Shown: positions 6,575 to 14,219, counted from the stretch's first letter. The stretch: 14,931 nucleotides of DNA from Sedimentisphaerales bacterium (GCA_016933985.1 JAFGTU010000455.1:1-14931); one strand, 5' to 3'. Notes: generated from the sequence alone by a model not told the origin. A program made the numbers and translations.

Positions 6575-8221
6575 TCAGCTTGGGCCGGTGCCGGAGTTGT
6601 AGCGATTTGTGATGGGCAGTCGGCGGTCTTTGCCGAAGGCCTTTGGCGTGATTCGCACCCCCGGCGGGCACAGCCTTCTTTTGTATTCGTTGCGGTCCAC
6701 CATGCGGATGACTTTTCGCACTACTTCAGCGGGCAAGCCCGATTCGATAAGCTGCTGAGCCGATCTGTCTTCTTCGACGTAGCCCTTGAGGATTTCATCG
6801 AGCAGGTCGTAATCCGGCAGGGAGTCGCTGTCTTTTTGGTCGGGCCGCAACTCGGCGCTGGGCGGCCTTGTTATCACATCGCCCGGTATAACTTCCCGCT
6901 CCCATATCTGGTTAATCCGTTCTGCGAGCTTGTAAACGAGGGTCTTCAGGACGTCCTTTATCACGGCAAATCCGCCGGCGGTATCGCCGTACAAAGTGGC
7001 GTATCCGACGGCGGTCTCGCTCTTATTACCGGTTGTCAGTACGAGCATCCCGGCCTGATTGCTCAGCGACATCAGGATGCACCCGCGAATTCGCGCCTGG
7101 AGATTCTCGTATGCCAGGCCGTCGCAGTTCCAGCAGGAGATAGCCCCCAGTGCATCGTCGAACTCCTTAAGCATCGGCTCTATGGGGATCGTATGGAATT
7201 CGATACCGAGGTTCTTCGCCAGCTTCTCGGCATCGCTCCTGGTCCCGGCGCTGTTGAATCTCGACGGCATTGAAATGCCGACCACGTTTTCGTCGCCCAG
7301 GGCGGCGACTGCGATGGCGGCGGTTACGGAAGAGTCTATCCCGCCGCTAAGGCCGAGAACAACCTTGTCGAATCCGTTCTTGTGAGCGTAATCCCGTGTT
7401 CCTAAGACAAGCGCCTGATACACCTCGTCCATAAGGTCGCCTGGCTGGGATATGGGCTTGCGGAGTGGCTTGATGCGGGCTAAACTATCGTCGATTCCGA
7501 CGAGGTCTGCTATCAACAGATCCTCATCGAATGCCCGAGCCTTCGCAATTATCCTGCCGGTCGAATCGGCGAACATGCTTCGACCGTCGAAAATCAATTC
7601 ATCCTGCCCGCCGACCAGATTACAGTATGCAACGGCGCACTCGAACTGTTTGGCGCATCGGCTGATTATCTCCTCCCTCTTCTTGATCTTTCCGAGATGA
7701 AACGGCGATGCGGAGATGTTCAGGATCATGTCGATCCGTCCGGTCCCTTCGAGAAAATCGCGCAGCCATTCGACATTCCAGATGTCAAAACAAATTGTCA
7801 GTGCGATATTGAGATTCTTAACGTTTATGATGACCGGTTCTTTGCCGGGGTGGAAATATCTCTGCTCATCGAAGACTCCGTAGTTGGGGAGCATGCCTTT
7901 TCGATAAATCTTGTTGATTCGGCCGCCGCTTAGAACTGCTGCGGCGTTATACAGCTTTCCGTCGCAGTCCTGGGGAAAACCGGCTACCATCATAATATCC
8001 GGGCAGTCCGCCGCGAGCTGCCCGACGGCGCGGCGAATGTCGTCGAGAAAGCCTCTCTTGTACAACAAGTCTTCGGGGGGATAGCCGCAGATGCTCAACT
8101 CCGGAAAGAGCAGCAAATCGATGCCTGATTCGGTCGCCTGTACGTAGAAGCTCCGCATCTTCTCGGCGTTGCCAGACAGGTCGCCGACCACAGCATTAAA
8201 TTGTGCAAGCGCCACACGCAC
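6575..8221 (-). CDS. nadE: Glutamine-dependent NAD(+) synthetase
   Basis: This enzyme amidates deamido-NAD to NAD with ATP, using ammonia released from glutamine, in the last step of NAD synthesis in the cytoplasm. The 548-residue length fits the two-domain bacterial form. The N-terminal nitrilase-type glutaminase has Glu41 (FPELSICGYPPEDLL), Lys108 (YRKGMLPNYGVFDE) and Cys144 (LTICFDIWN) as the expected catalytic triad. The C-terminal synthetase has the PP-loop LSGGIDSSVTAA (291-302) for ATP, plus TTGNKSETAVGYATLYGD and PPSAELRPDQKDSDSLP further on. The GTG start is chosen because AGAGGA lies nine bases upstream; GTG two codons later is an alternative. It sits 67 bases downstream of the polyprenyl diphosphate synthase gene and is probably co-transcribed with it. 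All key residues are present. Confidence 0.96.
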   Translation of the reverse strand: MRVALAQFNAVVGDLSGNAEKMRSFYVQATESGIDLLLFPELSICGYPPEDLLYKRGFLDDIRRAVGQLAADCPDIMMVAGFPQDCDGKLYNAAAVLSGGRINKIYRKGMLPNYGVFDEQRYFHPGKEPVIINVKNLNIALTICFDIWNVEWLRDFLEGTGRIDMILNISASPFHLGKIKKREEIISRCAKQFECAVAYCNLVGGQDELIFDGRSMFADSTGRIIAKARAFDEDLLIADLVGIDDSLARIKPLRKPISQPGDLMDEVYQALVLGTRDYAHKNGFDKVVLGLSGGIDSSVTAAIAVAALGDENVVGISMPSRFNSAGTRSDAEKLAKNLGIEFHTIPIEPMLKEFDDALGAISCWNCDGLAYENLQARIRGCILMSLSNQAGMLVLTTGNKSETAVGYATLYGDTAGGFAVIKDVLKTLVYKLAERINQIWEREVIPGDVITRPPSAELRPDQKDSDSLPDYDLLDEILKGYVEEDRSAQQLIESGLPAEVVRKVIRMVDRNEYKRRLCPPGVRITPKAFGKDRRLPITNRYNSGTGPS

Positions 8222-8288
8222 GCGATACTATCCTCTGCTGCTCCGCGTGGTAGCTGCGCTACACAACACGAGCAATTCGCACATAATC

Positions 8289-9281
8289 TTAGAAGTCGTT
8301 CTGAGTGGAATAATCCAGCAATTGACTGAGACTATCTTTACAAACCGAACCGGTAAGCGTATCCAATTTTTCTCTGGCTCTGCCGGCATAAGATTCAACA
8401 AGGCGTTGGGTCTTCGATAATACATCCGAGTCCCTGAGCATCGTTTTCAGTCTCTCCAGACCGTCCCGGTCGTCAGATGAGCCGAGCATATTCCTGATTT
8501 CTTCTCTCTCGGTCTGCCCGACGGAGCCGGATAGCGCCAACAGTGGCAGAGTCACATCGCCGGCAAACATATCCTGGCCGGGCTGTTTTCCGAGTTCGGC
8601 GGTCTCGCCGATCATGTCTTTGCAGTCATCCACTATCTGAAACGCTATCCCGAAGTTGAGGCCGAACTCCTTCAGCGCGGTTTGGACGGATTCACCCTGA
8701 TTAGCGATAATTGCCCCCGCCTGGCAGCAGGCGGCGAATAACGAAGCCGTCTTCTTCTCGGCAATTAGAATGTAGCTGCTCTCGGAAAGCTCCAGATTGC
8801 GCCGCTGACCAACGTGAATAAGCTCGCCCTCGCACATCGCATGGATGGCATCGCTGACACAGGCGAACACATCGGCCCTGCCCCTTCTGCCGATCAACTG
8901 AAAGCCTTTGGAATAAACGTAGTCGCCAAGGGCAATCGAAACGTCCTCTCCATAGCGGGCGTTGATGGTAGGCTTGTTGTGGCGCACCGATGCTGCGTCG
9001 AGAACGTCATCGTGAATCAGCGAGGCTATGTGTATCAATTCCATCGCAGCGGCAATCTCGATCAGCTCTTGATGATCGCACATACTCTGCCCGGATCCGC
9101 AGGCGGCTTTTTCGCAGAGAAACACCAGTGCAGGCCTCAGCCTCTTGCCGCCCGATTCAAGTAGCGCGCCGCCCATCGCCGAAATTGAGCCGTTCTCTGA
9201 TGCGCCGAGGGTGGACCTCAAGAGGTCTTCCATCGTCTCAAGCTCATCTGCTATTGGGTGATAAATCTCATCGAGGTCCAT
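8289..9281 (-). CDS. Long-chain polyprenyl diphosphate synthase
   Basis: This enzyme extends an allylic diphosphate with isopentenyl diphosphate units to make the side chain of a quinone or a carrier lipid. The ATG at 9281 has AAGG eight bases upstream and gives 330 residues; a TTG at 9314 lacks a properly spaced site. Family motifs in order are GGKRLRPAL (44-52), the first Asp-rich motif LIHDDVLD (88-95), GDYVYSKGFQLI (119-130), EKKTASLF (175-182), and the second Asp-rich motif FQIVDDCKD (214-222). Small residues Ala86 and Ser87, five and four positions before the first Asp-rich motif, fit a long-chain product rather than farnesyl or geranylgeranyl diphosphate. Exact chain length cannot be read. 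It is the first gene of a likely two-gene operon with nadE, behind a good promoter at 9336-9364. Confidence 0.92.
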   Translation of the reverse strand: MDLDEIYHPIADELETMEDLLRSTLGASENGSISAMGGALLESGGKRLRPALVFLCEKAACGSGQSMCDHQELIEIAAAMELIHIASLIHDDVLDAASVRHNKPTINARYGEDVSIALGDYVYSKGFQLIGRRGRADVFACVSDAIHAMCEGELIHVGQRRNLELSESSYILIAEKKTASLFAACCQAGAIIANQGESVQTALKEFGLNFGIAFQIVDDCKDMIGETAELGKQPGQDMFAGDVTLPLLALSGSVGQTEREEIRNMLGSSDDRDGLERLKTMLRDSDVLSKTQRLVESYAGRAREKLDTLTGSVCKDSLSQLLDYSTQNDF

Positions 9282-9335
9282 CGAGTAGCCTTCAAAAAAC
9301 CTAACCGACGACAAAATCCTGGCCGGGCGATGTGT

Positions 9336-9364
9336 ACTTTACACTATTGAGCAGCACAACTCAA
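9336..9364 (-). promoter_or_regulatory. Candidate sigma70-like promoter for the prenyl synthase-nadE operon
   Basis: Minus strand: TTGAGT (9364-9359), a 17-base spacer, then TAAAGT (9341-9336). Transcription would start near 9329, about 48 bases before the ATG at 9281. The promoter lies just beyond the stop of the broken gene at 9381-9714. Confidence 0.5.
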
Positions 9365-9380
9365 GCAAAAGACGAAATTC

Positions 9381-9714
9381 CTACGAATTCGGGCAGCGCG
9401 ACAACAAAGAAGTAATTATCCGTCCGAGGACCAAATCGTCGGCGGGGGCAATTGCATAGCCGTCGCGCAGCAGATATGCAACGTAATATACCGCCTGCTC
9501 GTTGGCATCGGTGAAGGTCTCGATTCGTTTGAGTTGCCGGGCGACAGCAGTTCCAAGAGTCCGCGGATTGGCTTTGAGCCACCCTGTAACTGCGTCCCGG
9601 GCCTTATCGGGCCAGATCGGCTCGCCGAGAAAGCCCGGCGGGCAGAACCACCAGCATAAGCAATACGAGAATGGCTGCGAATCGGATTCGGCGATTTTCG
9701 GCCTGGGCTGCCAT
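9381..9714 (-). pseudogene. Frameshifted short secreted protein resembling a C10 (streptopain-type) peptidase propeptide
   Basis: On the minus strand, ATG 9714 follows GAGGA at six bases and encodes a clear signal peptide (MAAQAENRRIR, then a hydrophobic run ending LMLVVLPAGL), but this frame stops soon after, around 9600. The mature-looking part lies in another frame: FLGEPIWPDKARDAV, GWLKANPRTLGTAVARQLK, RIETFTDANEQAVYYVAYLL and RDGYAIAPADDLV, ending at the stop 9381. Removing one T from the CTTTC run near 9628-9632 joins both into one 110-residue frame. The sequence around YYVAYLLRDGYAIAPADD resembles the propeptide (Spi inhibitor-like) domain found ahead of C10 peptidases, where GFVIVPADD is typical; this is from memory and moderately certain. 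No protease domain follows, so it is either a truncated remnant or a stand-alone inhibitor-like protein. An assembly error could explain the frameshift. It lies between the prepilin terminator and the prenyl synthase promoter. Confidence 0.55.
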
Positions 9715-9826
9715 TCTTCATCCTCAGCCGTCACTGGCTTATTTGCCTGGCTAAATGGTAAGGTAGTTTTTGCTAAGACAAGCCGGGTATGCCGGCAAAT
9801 AACGGGTGCGCTTGGCAGGAATCGAC

Positions 9827-9863
9827 AAAAAAGCGGCCTTGTGTTGAACACACAAGGCCGCTT
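9827..9863 (-). terminator. Rho-independent terminator of the prepilin-like gene
   Basis: A perfect 14-base stem (AAGCGGCCTTGTGT at 9831-9844 with its complement at 9850-9863) closes a five-base loop. On the minus strand it runs directly into six T residues (9832-9827). There is no T run on the plus-strand side, so it acts for minus-strand transcription. It lies 120 bases after the prepilin-like stop. Confidence 0.92.
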
Positions 9864-9983
9864 GTACACAATTTCAACAAAGGCGACCTGCAAGCGTTTG
9901 CATGCTGTCGGGCCTGCTGAATCTTCCGCCCTGACGCCGTCTTTGCAATCGGGAAGAGTCTTCCATTCGCCCGGACAGGGGCA

Positions 9984-10883
9984 TCAGCGTACCACCGTGA
10001 GGCCATTATCAGTCAGCAGCAGCGAGTCAGTCTTGGACTGAGGTATTCTGTTCTGATCAACACCCGTGGCGATACTAAGCTGAAGGCCTTTACGCCTCTC
10101 CGCCGATGCTGGGACGGTGCTGGTCCATTGGGTGTAGATATTATCCTCATCAACGCCGCAGAACGATTCTTTCTCGAAGGACGTGTGCCCATCGACAAAC
10201 AGCACGTTTTGGCCGTCAAACTGATGGGTTACGGCATTTCCGTTCTTGATTTGCTCCCTGTTTCCAGTCACGACAAAAGCGCCCCATGTCGTCCTGGCCG
10301 GCGCCTCGCAGCTCTTGAGCCATGGATTGGGGTCCGCCGCCACCGCCATGCCCGGATCACTCTGGGTCGACAGCCCATAACCAATAGGAGGAGTTGCGGT
10401 GTTGATGAACGGTGTGTGATACGAGTAGCTGCAGTACTGAATGCCGTTTATGCCGAAGTTGTAGAGATCGGTAAGTTCCCTGCCGCCGGGCGCCATGTCA
10501 ACGGCCTTAAACTCCTGCACCCCCGTATCGCCCTTGCATATGAACGACTTCGGCGTTACCTCGGTATATTTGACCAGCAGGTAGAAACAGGAAGCGATAC
10601 TCGCATCGCCGGTTCCGGTGCCGTAGGGCGAGCTGACGCCTGTCCAGTCCGCTATGGCTTGTGCCCACCTGCCGGTGTTATAACCGGCGCGGGGAAACTC
10701 GTCGTCGTAATCCTGGCAGTAGATCAGCATCGCCTTTCCGAGACCGGAGAGATTCGTGCCACAATACAGCCGGTACGCAATCTGGCGCACTCTGGCCAAT
10801 GCAGGCATCAGAATGCCCATCAACAGCGCTATGATCGCAATGACGACCAACAGCTCAACTAATGTAAAACCTTTCTTCTTCAT
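9984..10883 (-). CDS. Prepilin-like (type II pseudopilin-type) protein with H-X(n)-DG motif
   Basis: The 299-residue protein starts at ATG 10883, behind AAAGGAG at six bases; in-frame starts further upstream lack ribosome sites. The N-terminus MKKKG|FTLVELLVVIAIIALL is a textbook prepilin peptidase site with Glu at position 5 of the mature chain and a long hydrophobic helix to about residue 30. The C-terminal part contains AVTHQFDGQNVLFVDGHTSFE, which corresponds to the prepilin-processing-associated H-X9-DG motif of planctomycetes and related phyla; here ten residues separate His and Asp-Gly. Such proteins occur in large paralogous families and are thought to be assembled or displayed by a pilus or type II secretion-like apparatus; their role is unclear. 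No pilus assembly genes are nearby. A candidate structured leader lies upstream and a strong terminator downstream, so it is probably a single-gene transcript. Confidence 0.93.
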   Translation of the reverse strand: MKKKGFTLVELLVVIAIIALLMGILMPALARVRQIAYRLYCGTNLSGLGKAMLIYCQDYDDEFPRAGYNTGRWAQAIADWTGVSSPYGTGTGDASIASCFYLLVKYTEVTPKSFICKGDTGVQEFKAVDMAPGGRELTDLYNFGINGIQYCSYSYHTPFINTATPPIGYGLSTQSDPGMAVAADPNPWLKSCEAPARTTWGAFVVTGNREQIKNGNAVTHQFDGQNVLFVDGHTSFEKESFCGVDEDNIYTQWTSTVPASAERRKGLQLSIATGVDQNRIPQSKTDSLLLTDNGLTVVR

Positions 10884-11094
10884 TTCTTGCTCCTTTATAC
10901 TTAGATTGCTGAGATTCGCAGGTTCGACCGTTTTCAGAGTCCACAGTGGTTTATTTAAGGATAGATAAATGCTTCCTGCCCCAAGAACACAAAGCACTAA
11001 TGCATCTTCCCTTCATTTGCGCGAATCTCTTGCACGGGTTTTCTTGACTCTGAGACGGTCGGTTTAGTCTCATAATACCTTGGCTCAACGCTTT

Positions 11095-11160
11095 CTTAAG
11101 TTTTCACCCTACTCTTTGCGGTCCGAATCTCCTATCGGGAGACTGCGAACCCAACTTAAG
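11095..11160 (-). ncRNA. Candidate structured leader RNA of the prepilin-like gene
   Basis: On the minus strand an outer 8-base stem (CTTAAGTT with AACTTAAG; plus positions 11153-11160 and 11095-11102) encloses an inner hairpin. The inner hairpin has GGTTCG/CGGACC (11146-11151 with 11120-11125), then GTCTCC/GGAGAT (11138-11143 with 11127-11132) and a five-base loop. Two pairs are G-U wobbles on the minus strand but C-A mismatches on the plus strand, so the fold favours an RNA read towards the prepilin-like gene, whose ATG is 212 bases further. A 17-base purine-rich strand (GCAAAGAGTAGGGTGAA) links hairpin and outer stem. I could not match it to a known riboswitch class. Confidence 0.35.
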
Positions 11161-11165
11161 CGTAC

Positions 11166-11177
11166 CCTGAATTCAGG
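11166..11177. repeat. 12-base perfect palindrome
   Basis: CCTGAATTCAGG is an exact inverted repeat between the candidate leader RNA and the -10-like boxes near 11210. Its place in a divergent promoter region suggests a possible operator, but a chance match cannot be excluded. Confidence 0.3.
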
Positions 11178-11209
11178 CAGGTGGGTTTGTGGTATGAAAA
11201 ACGAGCCTA

Positions 11210-11217
11210 AGTATAAT
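11210..11217. promoter_or_regulatory. Overlapping -10-like boxes on both strands
   Basis: The plus strand has TATAAT (11212-11217) with a weak TTGTGG 19 bases upstream (11187-11192). The minus strand has TATACT (11215-11210) without a good -35. The minus-strand box would start transcription near 11203, just ahead of the candidate leader RNA. Evidence is limited to these hexamers. Confidence 0.25.
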
Positions 11218-11356
11218 TATGATGACAGTTGACTATGATATTGTTCTACAAACCTACCTGTCATTTCAGTATACAGTATATATTAACACCTGCTACGAGG
11301 CCTGTCAAACAAAATCGGCAGAATTTTTATGATTTCTTGAAATATTTTCAGATTCC

Positions 11357-11385
11357 TTTACTAATCCGGTTTTTTCGCCTAAAAT
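11357..11385 (+). promoter_or_regulatory. Promoter of the UDP-sugar pyrophosphorylase gene, probably giving a leaderless mRNA
   Basis: TTTACT (11357-11362), a 17-base spacer and TAAAAT (11380-11385) fit a sigma70-like promoter. The expected start of transcription is 11392 or 11393, the A of the ATG. No ribosome binding site lies before that ATG and no alternative in-frame start exists upstream, which supports leaderless translation. Confidence 0.5.
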
Positions 11386-11392
11386 CGCGTTT

Positions 11393-12820
11393 ATGGCTGC
11401 CGAAGAAAAACCGCATGAGATGGAACAATTGCTGCGAAAACACTCCCAAAGCCATCTTCTGGCGTTTTGGGCGGACCTCAAGGCCGACCAAAGAAACAGC
11501 TTGCTCACCCAGCTTGACGCGATGGATTGGCCGGGAATCGATGCTTGGGTGGCCAAATATGTGAAAAAAGCGGCATCTGGAGGCATACCGCGCGAGCTTA
11601 CTCCGCCTGAATTCTACCCCGCTCTACCCACCGGCGCCCGCCAGCGGGATAAGTACGCTGAGGCCCTGAAAATGGGGAAAAAGCTGATTTCAGCAGGAAA
11701 AGTCGCTGCCTTCGTCGTCGCCGGCGGTCAGGGGACCAGGCTGGGCTTCCCCGGCCCCAAAGGCGATCTGCCGATAAGCCCAATTGAGAAGAAGACGCTT
11801 TTCAGGATCTTCGCCGAGACGATAACAGCCGTCTCGGACAGATACGGGACAACCTGTCCCTGGTATGTGATGACCAGCCCGTTAAACCACGATGATACAG
11901 TAGAAATCTTTCGAAAAAACGGCTACTACGGCCTCGATTCCGATAACATCTTTTTGTTTCAGCAGGGGACTTTGCCCAATTTCGGCTTTGACGGGCGCAT
12001 TCTGCTTGCGGAAAAGGGCAAAATCGCCGCCTCACCGGATGGCCACGGCGGCAGCCTCAAGGCCCTCTACGAAAGCGGCGCAATCGAGGATATGAAAAGG
12101 CGGGGCATTGAGTACATCAGCTATTGGCAGGTGGATAACCCGCTCATAAACATCTTCGACCCCCTTTTTACAGGTCTGCACGCCCTCGACGGGGCTGAGA
12201 TGTCCTCAAAAACCGTCATAAAGACAGGCCCGTTCGAGAAGGTGGGCAATTTCTGTATCGCCAACGGCAGACTGACCGTAATCGAATACTCCGACTTGCC
12301 GGACGACTTGGCCCAAAAGGAGAACCCGGACGGCTCGCTCGTCTTTCGGCTCGGCAGCATCGCAATACACATCATCAGCACCGCTTTCGTAGAGAAACTG
12401 AACGACAAGGGCTTCTCGCTGCCGATTCACAGGGCCGTGAAAAAGATTCCATACATCGACTCAAAGGGCAACCCGATCAAGCCGGATAAGCCGAACGGCG
12501 TTAAGCTCGAGACCTTTGTCTTCGATGCCCTGCCCCTCGCGGCGAATTCGATTATCCTCGAGACAATCCGCAAGGAGGAATTCGCACCCACAAAAAACGC
12601 TACCGGCACGGACAGCATCGAGACCTCAAGGCAAATGATGATCGACCGCGCCGCCGACTGGCTCGAGTCCGCGCATGTCGAAATCCCCAGAAAAGCCGAT
12701 GGCTCACTCGACTGCACCCTCGAAATAGCCCCCAGCTTCGCTATCTATAAAGAAGACATAGCCGAAAAGCTCGACCAAATCCCCAAAATCCACTCCGGCG
12801 ATAAAACTTACCTCGCTTGA
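11393..12820 (+). CDS. Eukaryotic-type UDP-sugar pyrophosphorylase (UDPGP family)
   Basis: The 475-residue protein belongs to the family of eukaryotic UDP-glucose and UDP-N-acetylhexosamine pyrophosphorylases, which make UDP-sugars from UTP and a sugar 1-phosphate in the cytoplasm. Motifs in order are the nucleotide loop AGGQGTRLGFPGPKG (110-124), KKTLFRIFAE (133-142), WYVMTSPLNHDDT (157-169), SPDGHGGSL (214-222), YWQVDNPL (244-251), and FEKVGNF (281-287) followed by EYSDL and GSIAIHIIS. VKLETFVFDALP further on also fits. PDGHGG and EKVG point to the UAP1-like (N-acetylglucosamine or N-acetylgalactosamine 1-phosphate) branch, but glucose 1-phosphate is not excluded. The ATG lacks a ribosome site; a promoter immediately upstream suggests leaderless expression. 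It is divergent from the prepilin-like gene and convergent with the epimerase gene, so probably monocistronic. Confidence 0.9.
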   Translation: MAAEEKPHEMEQLLRKHSQSHLLAFWADLKADQRNSLLTQLDAMDWPGIDAWVAKYVKKAASGGIPRELTPPEFYPALPTGARQRDKYAEALKMGKKLISAGKVAAFVVAGGQGTRLGFPGPKGDLPISPIEKKTLFRIFAETITAVSDRYGTTCPWYVMTSPLNHDDTVEIFRKNGYYGLDSDNIFLFQQGTLPNFGFDGRILLAEKGKIAASPDGHGGSLKALYESGAIEDMKRRGIEYISYWQVDNPLINIFDPLFTGLHALDGAEMSSKTVIKTGPFEKVGNFCIANGRLTVIEYSDLPDDLAQKENPDGSLVFRLGSIAIHIISTAFVEKLNDKGFSLPIHRAVKKIPYIDSKGNPIKPDKPNGVKLETFVFDALPLAANSIILETIRKEEFAPTKNATGTDSIETSRQMMIDRAADWLESAHVEIPRKADGSLDCTLEIAPSFAIYKEDIAEKLDQIPKIHSGDKTYLA

Positions 12821-12849
12821 GCCGTTACTCCATCAAGCCTGATTTGGGG

Positions 12850-12887
12850 GTCATTGCGAGGAGGCCCAAGGCCGACGCGGCAATCTC
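12850..12887. repeat. Intergenic palindromic repeat of the GTCATTGCGAGGAG...GCAATCTC type
   Basis: The segment begins GTCATTGCGAGGAG and ends GCGGCAATCTC, with ATTGC/GCAAT ends and a GGCC-rich centre. Elements with these ends recur between genes in many unrelated bacterial genomes. Here it lies between two convergent genes. Copy number in this genome cannot be seen from one window. An open frame through it (12817-13056) is a by-product of the repeat. Confidence 0.6.
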
Positions 12888-12950
12888 AAACCACTTCAAG
12901 GGTAGTGAGCACGGACTTCGCCAACGTACATTAGACCACTGGCGCTACAC

Positions 12951-14075
12951 TCACTTTGCAGAGAATTTGAGTACGGTTGTGATGTCATACTTCTCGCCGG
13001 GCCGCAGGACTACCGATGGGAATCCCGGCTTGTTCGGGGAATCTGGGAAATGCTGAGTTTCGAGGCAGAAGGCGTAATGCTTCTGATAGACCTTTCCTTC
13101 CTTGCCGGCCAATGTGCCGTCGAGGAAATTGCCCGTATAGAACTGCACCCCGGGTTCGGTCGTGTGAATCTCCATCACCCGTCCGCTCGTCGGCTCATAC
13201 ACTCTCGCACAAAGCTTCATTTGGCCGGTCTTGCCGTTGAGCACGAAGTTGTGGTCGTAGCCGCCGATATCCACCTGCTTTATCCGCGAGCCGATAGTCA
13301 TCGCCTTGGTGAAATCCATCGGCGAATCCTTTACGCTCTTGAGCTCGCCGGTCGGTATCAGCCCCTCATCAACGGGCGTATAGCGATCTGCGTTGAGCAT
13401 CAGCTCGTGGCCGAGGATGTCGCCGACGCCCTGGCCTGCAAGGTTCCAGTAGCTGTGGTTCGTCAGGTTCAGGACGGTCGGCTTGTCCGTCGTCGCTTCA
13501 TAATGCATCTTCAGCTCATTATTCGCCGTAAGCGTATATGCAACGACGCACTTGAGATTTCCCGGATAGCCTTCTTCGCCGTCCTTGCTCAGATAGCTCA
13601 GTTTCAGAATCGCCTCGTCGCCTTCGGCCTTTGCCTGCTCTATCTTCCATACGACCTTATCGAATCCTTTGATCCCGCCGTGCAGATGATTAGGGCCGTT
13701 ATTCGTGGCCAACTTGTACTCGACCCCGTCCAGCGTGAATTTGCCGTCGCCGATGCGGTTTCCATACCGCCCGATTATTGCGCCGAAATACGGATGCTCC
13801 TTCGTATAACCATCCAGCTTATCGAAGCCTAACACGACATCGCCTGATTTGCCGTCCCGGTCCGGCGTTTTCATTGAAACTATAATCCCGCCGAAGGTCA
13901 TTATCCTCGCCTCAATGCCGTTTGGATTCGTCATCGTCACCAGATCAACCGCCTGGCCGTCGGGTGTCTGCCCAAATGGTTCTGTCTTAATACTCATTTT
14001 TCCGGCCTCCTTACAACCGCCCAAATAAACAACCATCGCCGCCGATATCAAACTTACCCAGATTCTCCTGTCCAT
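12951..14075 (-). CDS. galM: Lipoprotein aldose 1-epimerase (galactose mutarotase family)
   Basis: The enzyme interconverts alpha and beta anomers of galactose or glucose. ATG 14075 has AGGAG at seven bases. The 374-residue product starts with a lipoprotein signal: basic n-region, hydrophobic stretch, and lipobox LGGC with Cys21, so it is probably anchored outside the cytoplasm. The catalytic set is complete: GRYGNRI (102-108), NHLHGG with His132, NLTNHSYWNL with His207, GGYDHNF with Asp274, and FCLETQHFPDSP with Glu339 as the general base. Length agrees with the family plus the signal. It follows the GH2 beta-galactosidase gene by 144 bases on the same strand; the pair would release galactose and equilibrate its anomers, probably outside the cytoplasm. 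No terminator is evident downstream. Confidence 0.94.
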   Translation of the reverse strand: MDRRIWVSLISAAMVVYLGGCKEAGKMSIKTEPFGQTPDGQAVDLVTMTNPNGIEARIMTFGGIIVSMKTPDRDGKSGDVVLGFDKLDGYTKEHPYFGAIIGRYGNRIGDGKFTLDGVEYKLATNNGPNHLHGGIKGFDKVVWKIEQAKAEGDEAILKLSYLSKDGEEGYPGNLKCVVAYTLTANNELKMHYEATTDKPTVLNLTNHSYWNLAGQGVGDILGHELMLNADRYTPVDEGLIPTGELKSVKDSPMDFTKAMTIGSRIKQVDIGGYDHNFVLNGKTGQMKLCARVYEPTSGRVMEIHTTEPGVQFYTGNFLDGTLAGKEGKVYQKHYAFCLETQHFPDSPNKPGFPSVVLRPGEKYDITTVLKFSAK

Positions 14076-14219
14076 TTGCCGACTCCTATCACTTCATCAT
14101 TCGATGTCAAATATCCGTACTTGGCAGACTCAATACATACTTCCGGGTTCGCTGCCATACACAGCATACCCGCTTCGGAATCACCTGTCAAAAGGTTTGA
14201 CCTCGGTCTTTGAGGCAGC

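Larger units (their letters stand above)
10884..11392. other. 509-base non-coding divergent intergenic region
   Basis: No credible gene occupies this AT-richer stretch between the divergently transcribed prepilin-like and UDP-sugar pyrophosphorylase genes. It contains the ribosome site of the prepilin-like gene (about 10890-10896), a hairpin at 11051-11072 (TGAGAC/GTCTCA), a nested RNA-like fold at 11095-11160, a 12-base palindrome CCTGAATTCAGG at 11166-11177, overlapping -10-like boxes on both strands near 11210-11217, an odd palindrome TATAC-A-GTATA around 11270-11280, and a plus-strand promoter at 11357-11385. Confidence 0.75.

Noticed and set aside
10128..10862. 244-residue plus-strand open frame opposite the prepilin-like gene
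   Set aside because: It lies wholly antisense to a gene with clear prepilin motifs and has no ribosome site or recognisable domain.
11095..11160. Cyclic-di-GMP-I (GEMM) riboswitch, suggested by CGCAAAGAGTAGGG on the minus strand
   Set aside because: Only the GCAAAG part resembles the class. The GGGCAAACC strand, GAAA tetraloop and second receptor helix are not found in the right order.
11265..11285. LexA/SOS-like box around TATACAGTATA
   Set aside because: The CTGT and ACAG halves are not spaced as in a LexA site, and neither neighbouring gene is related to DNA damage.
12817..13056. 79-residue plus-strand open frame
   Set aside because: It runs through the intergenic repeat and into the antisense of the epimerase gene; the translation reflects the repeat and shows no domain.
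13050..13832. 260-residue plus-strand open frame opposite the epimerase gene
   Set aside because: It is antisense to a gene with a full set of catalytic residues; its composition is that of a shadow frame.
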